Shown here piece by piece: positions 38,792 through 48,147 of a stretch of DNA of 64,000 bases. How positions within the stretch are numbered: the first letter of the stretch is position 1; each line of letters opens with the position of its first letter. The notes under the pieces are model-generated. The model was given only the letters and a program-made list of their open reading frames with translations. It was not told the DNA's origin and made no database searches. Location of the stretch: assembly GCF_051622035.1 (NCBI RefSeq), contig NC_135356.1, positions 32,532,109 through 32,596,108 on the forward strand, in the 5' to 3' direction. The stretch is from Arctopsyche grandis. Its lineage: Eukaryota > Arthropoda > Insecta > Trichoptera > Hydropsychidae. The position numbers were made by a program, and so were the translations under genes.

Positions 38792-39489
38792 TAGTGTGCA
38801 CTTGGAGTTGTTTCACGTCCAGAATGGCACTCTTCTGTGGAAGATATGTGGATATCTCTCACTTTACGCAACATCACTAATCATCGCAACCTTCTCAAAT
38901 TTCATGTATATGTATTGTATTTATGTTCTGAGATCATAGGTAATTCTTTTAATACTCAACTTACTAATTTTCTAGAAAACATGTCTACTATTTCAACAAA
39001 CTACCCGGATGATAGATTTTTAATCGTGGGAGATTTCAATCTAAGTAATATCCAATGGTCCCAGGATATCTCCAGAGGACTTATGCCTATCAATTCATTA
39101 AGAAGCACCGAAATGACTCTTATTGATGCATTACATTTTTGTAACTTTAAACAATATAATGGAGTACTTAACTTATTCGGCCGTATTCTTGATCTAGTTT
39201 TATCAAATGAACATTTGGTAGTAGATGCCTGTTTAGATCCTCTCGTTCCTGAGGATCCTTATCATAAATCTCTTTTAATTACTGCTGATCTAACTATTTA
39301 TCGATCACTTAGATCTAAACCTTATACTAGATTCCTTTTTGATCTTGGTAACTATAACGAGATTCAAAATGAATTAAACTCTGTTTCTTGGTCTTATTTA
39401 CATACTGTTTCTTTTGATGATGCTGTAAATTCATTTTATAAACTTATATATAATTTAATATATCCCACAGAAACATGTTCAAAGTAGAA

Positions 39490-41445
39490 AATTTCCCGCT
39501 TGGTATACTGCACCCCTAAAAAAAATCCTGAAGGAAAAGTACAAATTTTTTAAGAAATTCAAAAATTATAACAACTTGGCTGACCATCATACCTTTGTAC
39601 TATTACGCAATCGGGCAAAAACTTTAGAGAAAGAATGTTTCAAAAATTATATGACTAAAGTAGAAAACGACATTTCCTTGAATCCCAAAGCATTCTGGTC
39701 CTACATTAAATCAAGGAACAAAAACAACATCCTACCTCATATTCTGTATCATGGTGACATTACCGCTGGTACGGGGGTGGACATTTGTAATTTGTTTTCT
39801 TCCTTCTTTTACTCGACGTTCCTTAAACCTGTCTCTAATCAATCGACTTCCACTTATCCCTTACCAACCAACGTCTGTTCTGTCACAACTTCCTCTGAAA
39901 TTGGATCAATTGAAATTCGAAGTGAAAAAGTATTAAATATTTTGAAATCAACTGATATTCATAAATCAGCAGGCCCAGATTTAATTTCTCCAATTTTTAT
40001 CTCAAAATGTGCTAAAAGCCTAACTTTGCCACTAACCATTATCTATAAAAGATCTATTAGTGAGGGCCTTGTACCTTGTATCTGGAAATCAGCATTCATA
40101 TCTCCTGTACATAAGAAAGGAAAAAAAACGAAATTTCCAATTACAGGCCTATACCAATGCTATTTATATTTGCTAAGATACTAGAAAAATTAGTGTACGA
40201 CCAACTTTTTCCAGCTATCTCGCAATCTCTTAGTATGCAACAACATGGTTTTCAGAATGGACGCTCAGTTACAACAAATTTACTACTATTTAATGATTTC
40301 GCTACTAATACCATGAACGATCGGTCTCAGGTTGATACTATATATATACAGATTATAGTAAGGCATTTGACAGGATTGATCACGATATTCTCCTTGAAAA
40401 ACTTTTACAGATCGGTATTCATGGTGATCTCTATAGATGGTTCACCTCATACATTACACGTCGATCACAGGCTGTCTTATTAAATGGATTTATATCGAGA
40501 TGGATGAATATTCCTTCTGGTGGTCCGAAAGGCTCCCTCTTGGGACCTCTATTATTCAATATCTTCATCTTCGATATTGAAAAATGTTTTCAGAATTCAA
40601 GTGTACTATTATTTGCTGATGGTATGAAGATTTTCAAGAGAATAGACAACCGAAATGATGCTTTGGCCCTACAAGATGATTTGTTCAGGCTAGAGGCTTA
40701 TTGCAGCATAAATAAGTTGGAAATTAATGTAGCAAAATGCTCCTGCATAACCTTCACCAGAAAACTATGTCCAGTTGACTTTCCTCATTCAATCAACGGA
40801 CATAGACTCACAAGTGTATCGGAAATTAGGGATTTGGGAGTCTTTTTAAACTCTGATCTATCCTTTGGTAAACATATTGACAATGTTGTAGCTCGAGCGT
40901 CGAAGGCCCTCGGGTTCGTCATCCGGTCCTCCAAATGCTTTACTTCTATTAAATCATACAAAATACTATATTGTGCATACGTAAGAAGTATTGTTGAGTT
41001 TGCATCCCAAGTTTGGAACCCAGAGTACTCTGGTGCAAGAGACAGATTGGAGCGCATTCAGAAGAGATTCTTGAGGTACATCAGTAGCCGTTTTGGATTA
41101 TCCTATACTTCCTATGAAGATGCTTGTAGGTGTCAGCATCTACTTCCACTTGTCAAAAGAAGGGAGATAGCTGACATCTCAACAATTTTGAACATCCTTA
41201 ACGGCTCGATCGACTGTCCTCAATTATTGAGCAGACTATCATTGCGTGTGCCAAATAGAATGACTAGATGTAATGAGCTCCTTTACATACCTAATACTTT
41301 TTCTAATTATGGAAGAAGCTCATTCATCTGGCATGCAAGCTCCACCATCAACACACTAATTTTAACAATTTCTATGTTTGACTTATTTAATATTAATGCT
41401 TTACAAGCTAGAGTGATTATTGCAAATTTGTTTTTCGATGATTAA
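39490..41445 (+). pseudogene. Reverse transcriptase domain of the decayed jockey/CR1-type element
   Basis: 39490-40184 covers the linker (RNRAKTLEKECFKNY, NPKAFWSYIKSR), HKSAGPDLISPIFI and SAFISPVHKKGKK. 40157-40483 reads ILEKLVYDQLFP and QQHGFQNGRSVTTNLL in a different frame, with the first catalytic-D region already garbled. 40504-41445 is a 313-codon frame: PSGGPKGSLLGPLLFNIFI, LLFADGMKIF (FADD is now FADG, losing a catalytic aspartate), NKLEINVAKCSCITFT and IRDLGVFLNSDLSF, then the C-terminal region RIQKRFLRYISSRFG and FNINALQARV. At least three frameshifts. Not functional. Confidence 0.85.
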
Positions 41446-41783
41446 TTTTATTGAAAATTTACGATTGTGATTATGAATTTTTATTTTGTCTTTTTGTTTT
41501 TTGTTATATATTATATTATTTTTATTATTTCATAATTTTTATCATATTATTATTCTTATTATTTTGATATTTTTATTATACTGCTATTTCTATTTTTTTC
41601 TTTTTGTTTTCTCTAACTATCTTACTCTATTATCATTTTTGTTTCTTATTTTAAATGTTTGAGCTTTTCTTTTTTTTACCTATATGTGAAAATTATTAAT
41701 GGTTTACTTAACATAATTATGTTTTTTTACTATCAATCTATGTAACTTAATAAACTGTAAATTTTCCAAATAAATAAATAAAT

Positions 41784-42115
41784 ATTTTACTTTTTATTCT
41801 TAATAAATTTCTTAACCTACAAAGTACACCAACTTTTTTTGCCATTTTTTTAATAATATTATCTGCGTGCACCTTAAAACTTAATTTACAATCCAAATAA
41901 ATGTCCATATACTTAATATTATCTACTACTTCTACCACTCTCCCATCCATAATCACATCACTCACAACTTTTTTATTATTCATCCACATCATCTTAGTCT
42001 TACTTAAGTTCACTTTCAGTTTATTCTCACATAACCAATCACTTAAATACCGTAATTCCCTAAACATCATCACCTACAATATAAACTAACGTATCATCCG
42101 CAAACATATGAAGGT
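41784..42115 (-). pseudogene. Fragment of another non-LTR reverse transcriptase
   Basis: On the minus strand the fragment begins HMFADDTLVYIVGDD (42115-42070, catalytic FADD box). After a stop it continues in frame at 42073 with LRYLSDWLCENKLKVNLSKT, IKYMDIYLDCKLSFKVHADN and MAKKVGVLCRLRNLLRIKSK, the palm end and thumb of a jockey/CR1-like RT. It stops where the tail of the plus-strand element begins, so that element probably landed in this older copy. The other end abuts dispersed repeat B. Confidence 0.75.
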
Positions 42116-42200
42116 TTAAGGTTTGCCGAACCTTTTCTACAAAGCATTTACAACAATTGAACAATGAGCGGCACCTTGGCTATCCGTACTCTGATAATAA
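42114..42200 (+). repeat. Dispersed repeat B, copy 1
   Basis: AAGGTTTGCCGAACCTTTTC followed by TACAAAGCATTTACAA and GAACAATG closely matches 54458-54530. The core AAGGTT-TGCCG-AACCTT is a small palindrome. Nature unknown; perhaps the end of a DNA transposon. Confidence 0.6.
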
Positions 42201-43546
42201 TTTTTGAACTGGGATAACCAATCTTTTTTTATTCAAAGAAAATTTTAATTAGCGGAAAATATCTAAAAAATTACCATCGTCTTTATGTTATAAATGATTG
42301 CAAAATTTACAACATAATAATTTTTGGACAGGAGTAGCCAGCATTTTCATACACTAAATTTCCAAAATGAGAATAAAATCTCAAAAAATTTTTAGCCTCT
42401 TTATGCTATACATACATCAATGATTGTAAAATAACAGTACAGTAATTTTTCAGACAAGACAACTTTTTTTTATACAACAAAATTTTTAAAGTGACTCCGA
42501 CACATCAAGATTCCTAAAATATGACAAACATCGCTCTCCATTTACGATAAACTGTATGAGGTTGTGGGTGAAGATGCGAAATACTTCCAAAGAGCTATCG
42601 GATTTGCTGATGTAATTCACAAAATCAGACAACACGGGTTGGAAATTTTCAAAACAGCAATCATTCCCTTCTATGGACATTGCATCATCGAGTAAGTATA
42701 ACCATATGCGTCGGTCTTCTGGTATACTTGCAAATTCAACATTAAATATACGAAGGCTAACTTTTAAATTTAATAATTTCCTCAAATTTTCATGAGTAAC
42801 GTTGCGTTTACTCAAAACGTTTTTAGACGTTAAAAATTTAAAAGTGTATTCATAAGTGTATTCATAGTATGAACCTTTACTGAAAAACGTAATCAATTGA
42901 AAGAGGAAGCGACACTGTCTTTCCATGGACAAATCTAAGGAACAAGGGGATTCCCAGTTTATAGTAGAATTTGTTTGTATGATATTCAAAGTATCTTCAA
43001 CAGATGTTTTTGTAATACTGCTTATGGTTTCGATAAGCTCGGTGAAGCTTTTAAAAATGTAATAAGTAACTAAATTGAACATTGGTGCCATTTTTCTATA
43101 AGAAACGTATTTCGTAGCGGCTTCAACTTTTTCGATGAAAAGGGCTTGAAACAGGTTTAAAATTTTAGAAAAACATTTATTGTCAGAGACAGATGCAAGA
43201 TCTGACATCATTTTCATGTCATTTTTTGTTATAAATAGAAGCTGCTCTGCTGATAGATCGTTGAAGTTGTAATTGTCGAAAAAAATAAAACAATTGTCAT
43301 GTAAAGTTCTTTTATGGTGTTCTAGTCCTTCACCGATGATTTTTGTCACTTCTTCGGTAAGATTGAAATCCTCAATTTCTATATTTGGTAGTGTGTCATT
43401 TCTTTTTTCAATAGACTGTAATATATTCAAGAATGTTCTTGCAATGTCTTTGATTTCCTCTGAAACATATTTATTTTCGACGAGTTTATTCATAATCAAA
43501 TCATTCTTAAGTAGCACATCTTCTTTATTTATGTTTCCAATTTCAA

Positions 43547-43667
43547 TATATATTTGTAGAATATCATCATTGACAGCGATATCATCACCAATCTTATGGC
43601 AAATGTCACTGATAAGTGAGATAAAATCTTTGTAGCAATGTTTCTTTTTATTCATTAAACCATCTTT
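43547..43667. repeat. 121-bp direct repeat, left copy
   Basis: Identical by eye to 43972-44092. It lies inside coding sequence of the unrecognised gene and duplicates about 40 codons. The intervening 304 bp contain dispersed repeat A and three short tandem copies of TATATATTTGTAGAATATC-type sequence taken from the repeat's edge. Confidence 0.95.
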
Positions 43668-43698
43668 TATATCTACCATCTACAATACACAATTATAC

Positions 43699-43901
43699 GA
43701 GTTAACAAGTATACAAATCAGTCAGTTTAGTGAAAAAAACATGTAGTGATAAATTTAAAATATTCTCGATATTTTCGAGATTCATAAAAAATATTCTCGA
43801 GATATCAGAATCTCGAAATTTCACAATAAAATATTCTCGAAAAACGAGGATCAAAATTTCTCGAGAAATCTCGAGACGAGATTTCTCGATCACAACCTCT
43901 A
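43699..43901 (-). repeat. Dispersed repeat A, copy 2
   Basis: The reverse complement begins TAGAGGTTGTGATCGAGAAA and follows the same order of CGAGATT / TCTCGAGAATATTTT blocks as 26415-26611, ending ...CACTACATG, CTGACTGATTTGTATACTTG. It lies between the two 121-bp repeats and interrupts the unrecognised gene. Confidence 0.75.
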
Positions 43902-43911
43902 CATGTAATTT

Positions 43912-43971
43912 GTATATATATTTGTAGAATATCATCTATATATTTGTAGAATATCATCTATATATTTGTAG
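43912..43971. repeat. Short tandem repeat of about 20 bp at the insertion junction
   Basis: Three copies of TATATTTGTAGAATATCATC-like units that match the start of the 121-bp repeat. They look like filler made by template slippage during the rearrangement. Confidence 0.8.
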
Positions 43972-44092
43972 TATATATTTGTAGAATATCATCATTGACA
44001 GCGATATCATCACCAATCTTATGGCAAATGTCACTGATAAGTGAGATAAAATCTTTGTAGCAATGTTTCTTTTTATTCATTAAACCATCTTT
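43972..44092. repeat. 121-bp direct repeat, right copy
   Basis: Perfect partner of 43547-43667. It keeps the reading frame of the upstream half of the gene, after which translation runs into TTNI and a stop at 43958. Confidence 0.95.
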
Positions 44093-44485
44093 AAAAATTT
44101 CCGTTATTTTAATTTTGTTAAATAAAAGCTCACATATGATACGGTTATCCAAAAAGCTATTTTTCACATATAAACCAATTGTATCTGAAATTTTTGCACG
44201 AGCAATAAACTGTTCATGATCTATTATAAACAAATATCCTGGAGTTTGGTTTCTGATGTAAAACGTCTTTTCATCGGTGAACCTAGTATTAAATTGACAG
44301 GATAATACTTTTGTTAAATTGTTTCCCTGCCACTCTCCCTCGATGTATTGTTTTCCATCTTCGCTGAACACCGTTTTTCTCGTCACCTCGATTCGACTAT
44401 CATTCTGGAATCCTTCCCGTCCATCTTCATTATGAATTTCAAAAACTCCCATCTTTTTTTTGGATCGCTGAAATTTAAAAATAAT

Positions 44486-44806
44486 AAATAAAAATTAAAA
44501 ATACCATAATTAAAAATATTTGAATCTAAAAATATTATAATTTAAAATTTCAAAATCAAAAATATTATATTTAAAACATTATAATAAACAATACTATAAT
44601 AAAAAATATTAAAATAAAAAATACTATGATTAATGTACCATAATAAAAAAATACTGTAATTAATTATACTATAATTAATTCAAAAAAATAATACCACCCT
44701 CTCACCCATACAAGATTATTATGAAAAAGAGAACTTCAATATGTCGAAAATTTGGTTTTTCTTAATTATTTCAATATTAACATGTCGATATTATGAATAT
44801 AATTGT
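44486..44806. other. AT-rich intron-like sequence of the unrecognised gene
   Basis: Minus-strand interval between the candidate exon's donor and the acceptor of the main exon. It consists mostly of AAAATACTATAATTAA-type low-complexity repeats, which also recur at 45110-45230. Confidence 0.5.
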
Positions 44807-44811
44807 CTTAC

Positions 44812-44885
44812 CTGAATTTTGATCCCAATCCAGATTTTGTGATTTTTTTCTGATGCTACGAGCTTATCGTAAAATAACCGTCTAT
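44812..44885 (-). other. Candidate upstream exon (74 bp) of the unrecognised gene
   Basis: On the minus strand ATTTTCAG precedes ATAGACGG, and the segment ends ATTCAG followed by GTAAGACA, a strong donor. The 74 bp read RRLFYDKLVASEKNHKIWIG, then IKIQ with a two-base start phase. They join exactly in frame to RSKKKMGVF at 44467 across a 344-bp AT-rich intron. Exon length, splice sites and phase all agree. The first coding exon further upstream was not found. Confidence 0.6.
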
Positions 44886-45335
44886 CTGAAAATTCATATT
44901 AAAGTAAAAATATTAATCATCCTAGTTGATTGTGTGTAAAACACGTGAAAACTTCAATTAAAATTAAAAATACTGTATATGTATACTAGATAAGTAATAT
45001 ACCTACTATAATTAAAAATATTTAAAAATTTAAAATACTACATCTTAAAGTAATATAATTTGAAATATTATACTTAAAAATTTCAATATTAAAACAAGTG
45101 AAACTACGAAAAACCTTGAAAATACTATGATTAATAATACTATAATAAAAAATACTGTAATTAATAATACTATAATAAAAAATACTGTAATTAATAATAC
45201 TATAATAATTTGAAAAAATATTATCTTTAATAATACCAAGATTTTTATGAAATGGAGAAATTCATTATGACGAAATGCTTTTTTGTTAAATATTTGAATA
45301 TTAACATGTCGTTATTATGAACATAATTGTCTTAC

Positions 45336-45386
45336 CTCAATTTTGATCCCAATCTGGATATTTTGACTTGTTTTCTGATGATCTAT
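45336..45386 (-). pseudogene. Diverged tandem copy of the candidate exon (51 bp)
   Basis: TTTTCAG-ATAGA at its start and a GAG-GTAAG donor at its end mirror 44812-44885, with matching GATCCCAATC(C/T) and splice sites. The copy is 23 bp shorter and its frame would end in a stop if used in the same phase. It is part of a diverged segmental duplication (about 44690-44930 and 45230-45440). Confidence 0.5.
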
Positions 45387-45481
45387 CTGAAAATTTATAT
45401 AATAAATTAAAGTATTAATATTCTTAGTTTATTGTATTTAAAAGACATGTTTATTTTTGGAAAAAAATATACTCTCGATAG

Positions 45482-45532
45482 TTTATACCGGGGCAGCCAA
45501 ACCTTTTTGTAATTCGGCTGCCCTGGTATAAA
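45482..45532. repeat. Isolated hairpin with 17-bp arms
   Basis: TTTATACCGGGGCAGCC (45482-45498) pairs with GGCTGCCCTGGTATAAA (45516-45532) with one mismatch over a 17-nt loop. The GC-rich stem stands out from AT-rich flanks. It could be the relic of a miniature element or a small structured RNA. No terminator context applies in an animal genome. Confidence 0.6.
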
Positions 45533-46846
45533 GCTAATATTTTCGTCCAACTATTCTCTATGAAAATATATCGCAATCTACCAACATACATATGTATATA
45601 GAGGGGGGGGGGGGATATGTTTTATATAACGTTAACAAATACATAATGCTTATGAAAAAATAACAATTTTAAAAATAAGCATGGTTTATGCTACAACAGA
45701 TCGTTGACACTCCTCGGATTTGGAAATATTTTTGGGATTTACAATGAAAGATAAATTCACTACAGGTCAAGATTTTTATCGTTCAAAGAATTTCGTGTAT
45801 CCGATTTTATAATATTCATATTTAATAATCTATTGTTCTATTAGAAAAACAGATTCGGCCAAATATGTACGTAGACTCGTAGAGCCCTAACAACAGATCG
45901 ATTTTTGTGTCGCATTCGTTAAGATTGGATATTAATCTACATATATGTATATATGCACATATGCACATCGATATGATACATCATTCATTTATCTGAAACA
46001 TATGCACAACGAATATGTCGGTTGTGTTTCAGATATTTTCGGGTAACATTTATCAACATACGTACATTTTAAGAATGGAGAAAAGATCGACTTAAAATCA
46101 AGCCGGGGACGACTGGGTGGGCAGCCCTAGTCGATTTATGCACCGCACCGAATGCGTATGAAGTGACGTCACAAGCGATGGTGTTACCCTGTGTAGCAAG
46201 TCGGGGAGTCACCCTTTCCCAACCCAACGTTTCTCGTTTCCCGACTAAAAAAACTAATATTAAACAAACTAAATCTTAATAAATTCCTCCATAAGAAAAT
46301 ACATATCAAATTATATTCTTCATTTGGTGTCACCCCCCTCCCCCCAGGATGGTGACACCCTGGTGCGGTCTGCAACTTCCCCCATGCGATGTCACTGCTC
46401 CATATTGGAATATACACTGGAACTGGAATATATTGGAATACACCATATTTATATCAGGAATATCAGCAGCCTTGAGCTCCATGTGCAAATAATGTTTTCT
46501 TAAAATATCGTAGAAGGCTTTCGCCTTCATTCGGTATCCGACAGAAAGTATGCGAATGATGGTTGAAAATAGTTGAATCAAATCAGTCTGAATTGAATAT
46601 TCAAGCTTACACCATCTCGTGGTCTTCATAGAAGAGATTTGTTACAAATTAGACGATTTTCAATTTTTCATTAATTGTTCTAAAGAGCTGTATCATGTTT
46701 TATGGAGCTGAGGAGAAAGAGAAGCTTCTTCATGTTTATACAGGGTGCTTTTAGAGGTCATTACACTTACCATAATACATAATTGGTAATGAACCAATTG
46801 TCGCGTGTACATTTTGGCAGTGGACCAATTTTCACGTCACCCCATA
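45533..46846. other. Intergenic DNA, partly transposon-end-like
   Basis: AT-rich up to about 46080. Near 46330-46400 the stretch GGTGTCACCCCCCTCCCCCC followed by AGGATGGTGACACCCTGGTG resembles degenerate DNA-transposon ends common in animal genomes. No coding region was supported. Open frames of 77 and 99 codons here have no recognisable content. Confidence 0.4.
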
Positions 46847-46850
46847 ATAC

Positions 46851-47012
46851 TGTGGCGGCTCGCTTATACGACATGGTCGAGTTTGGTTGCCTTCCTGCGA
46901 GTGGGGACCAACCCGGCTGGGTTCGGAGTGCTGCTACTAACTCTGTCTTCAGCTGTCATATAATAAACACGTGCATTAACATGCCAGTCGTCTCATTCGT
47001 TCATCCTCCATA
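46851..47012 (+). repeat. 5' LTR of the miniature element
   Basis: 162 bp, starts TGTGGCGG and ends CATCCTCCATA. Contains ATAATAAACACG, a likely polyadenylation signal, and no coding sequence. Confidence 0.9.
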
Positions 47013-47058
47013 CTGGTGACCCCCGACATCGAGCCACGCAGCCTCGATCAATTTCAAC

Positions 47059-47662
47059 ATGCCGCTCATCCCTGCCTCGCCGAGCCAGGCGGGAGAAGCT
47101 ACCCGCCGCGCCCCCATCGCCATCAACACGCGTCGCGGCCCGCGGGTGACAATAAACGAGCAGACACGGCTACCTACCTACCTACCGACGTCCAGCCACA
47201 ACGTCGATGACAGGTGCTTACAAAAATGGGGGAGCGAATGAGACGACGATCTTGACAGCTGGATGTGGAGTCATGCGCGATCCACTACACATAGAACGGT
47301 CATCCAGCACCACAAGACATACACCACCTCAGCACCATCATCATCATCATCATCATCATCAAGGCCCCGTCCGTCCCCACGAGCGTCGTCACGCCGAGAC
47401 GGGCGGTAGCGCTACAACACCTCCACGAGCCACAACGACTCACAGTCCAGCTCGGAGTATCATCAACCACATCGATGCCCCTGCCGCCCCCGCCGCCCCA
47501 CCAACCGACATTAGCCTCGGAAGAGCGGCGCCGCCGCAGCATCGCATCGCGCGACCATCGGACCAGCCACCGTCCTGCTCGCGACGTCACCGCCCTCGAA
47601 TCTACCGACCATTCAGGGCGGTACACCTATGTACACAGCGGATGACCCACGTCAACAATTTT
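47059..47662 (+). pseudogene. Residual gag/pol coding sequence of the miniature LTR element
   Basis: The first frame from ATG 47059 (MPLIPASPSQAGEATRRAPI) looks like the start of a Gag polyprotein. It runs to about 47241 and is overtaken by a Pro/Thr/His-rich frame with a nine-histidine run (ATC repeats near 47335-47360). The end, with ALESTDHSGRYTYVHSG before TGA, could be the extreme C-terminus of pol. No enzymatic motif remains. This assignment is inferred mainly from position between the LTRs. Confidence 0.4.
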
Positions 47663-47768
47663 TTCTCCCCACGTAATAATTTTTTCTCTTTGTGTAACAA
47701 TAATTTTTTTCTTTTGTAAAATTTGTTTCTTTGTAATTTTGGTATCGCTGATGCTGGGGGGGGAGTGA

Positions 47769-47930
47769 TGTGGCGGCTCGCTTATACGACATGGTCGAGT
47801 TTGGTTGCCTTCCTGCGAGTGGGGACCAACCCGGCTGGGTTCGGAGTGCTGCTACTAACTCTGTCTTCAGCTGTCATATAATAAACACGTGCATTAACAT
47901 GCCAGTCGTCTCATTCGTTCATCCTCCATA
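47769..47930 (+). repeat. 3' LTR of the miniature element
   Basis: Identical by eye to the 5' LTR; preceded by the polypurine tract and followed by the ATAC target duplication. Confidence 0.9.
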
Positions 47931-48147
47931 ATACAAAGCCTTACAGTTTTCAAGATAACCTGCATTTTTTACTTTTGTAAAATGATTTTAAAATCTCATA
48001 ACTATACCCTCGTAAGCGTAACGCAATTATTAACGTTACTCACCTCATTTTTTTGTTTTCTCTTATTCTAGTATGTATTTATCTGAGGTACCCATCAGTA
48101 TGGCTCAGTGATTGCGTTTATGTTTAGCACCAAGAGAATATTGGGTT

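Larger units (their letters stand above)
37929..39487 (+). pseudogene. Endonuclease domain of the decayed jockey/CR1-type element
   Basis: The first part (37929-38130) reads [16 protein letters not shown] and IILLTETWL, the classic start of an APE-type endonuclease, then ELFDEIYIVWRRDRN. After the nested cassette (38131-38791) homology resumes in another frame: EDMWISLTLRN, FLIVGDFNLSNIQW (about 39025), LDLVLSNEHLVVDACLDPLV and DPYHKSLLI. A final stop lies at 39485-39487. The GDFN motif is intact. The usual SDH box is a PYHKSLLI-type variant also seen, as YHDALHIEL, in the element at 49112-53012. Not functional. Confidence 0.82.
37929..41783 (+). mobile_element. Decayed jockey/CR1-type non-LTR retrotransposon with a nested insertion
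   Basis: Endonuclease and reverse transcriptase are both recognisable in order but in several frames. The 3' UTR is AT-rich and ends with CCAAATAAATAAATAAAT (about 41766-41783), an A-rich repetitive tail. It has inserted into, or lies against, a reversed RT fragment that starts at about 41784. A 661-bp GC-rich cassette interrupts the endonuclease at 38131. Multiple frameshifts and a mutated FADD box show it is old. Any ORF1 is not visible upstream, where the TA tract lies. Confidence 0.85.
42486..44467 (-). pseudogene. Unrecognised protein gene, main exon, disrupted by an internal duplication and insertion
   Basis: Two long minus-strand frames belong to one ancestral exon. 44467-43958 starts after a good splice acceptor (TTTAAATTTCAG at 44468-44479) and encodes RSKKKMGVFEIHNEDGREG, KTFYIRNQTPGYLFIIDHEQ and ARAKISDTIGLYVKN. 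43679-42486 encodes the rest, about 350 unique residues, mostly alpha-helical looking, ending FRNLDVSESL. Both contain the same 40-residue segment (KDGLMNKKKHCYKDF...DDILQIY), encoded by the 121-bp direct repeats. Between the repeats lies dispersed element A. Removing one repeat and the insert would restore one continuous frame, so disruption is recent. No domain was recognised and no signal peptide is obvious. It may be a lineage-specific, possibly multicopy gene. Confidence 0.6.
46851..47930 (+). mobile_element. Miniature Gypsy-like LTR element (TRIM or deletion derivative)
   Basis: Two 162-bp direct repeats, 46851-47012 and 47769-47930, are identical by eye and begin TGTGGCGGCTCG. TGGTGACCCCC directly after the first LTR (47014) matches a tRNA-Trp primer binding site. 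GGGGGGGGAGTGA before the second is a polypurine tract. ATAC flanks both sides (46847-46850 and 47931-47934), a 4-bp target duplication. The 756-bp interior holds only a Pro/Arg/His-rich coding scrap. Protease, RT, RNase H and integrase are gone, so movement would need a partner element. Identical LTRs imply recent insertion. Confidence 0.9.

Noticed and set aside
43702..43935. Open frames on both strands in dispersed repeat A
   Set aside because: They are built from CTCGAGA subrepeats and are open on both strands simultaneously. Not coding.
46184..46629. Minus-strand frames of 77 and 99 codons
   Set aside because: No recognisable motifs; they cross a transposon-end-like GC-rich stretch and overlap in different registers.
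47207..47719. His-rich open frame as a metal-binding host protein
   Set aside because: It sits between two LTRs and the histidine run comes from a CAT repeat. Better explained as residual gag/pol sequence.
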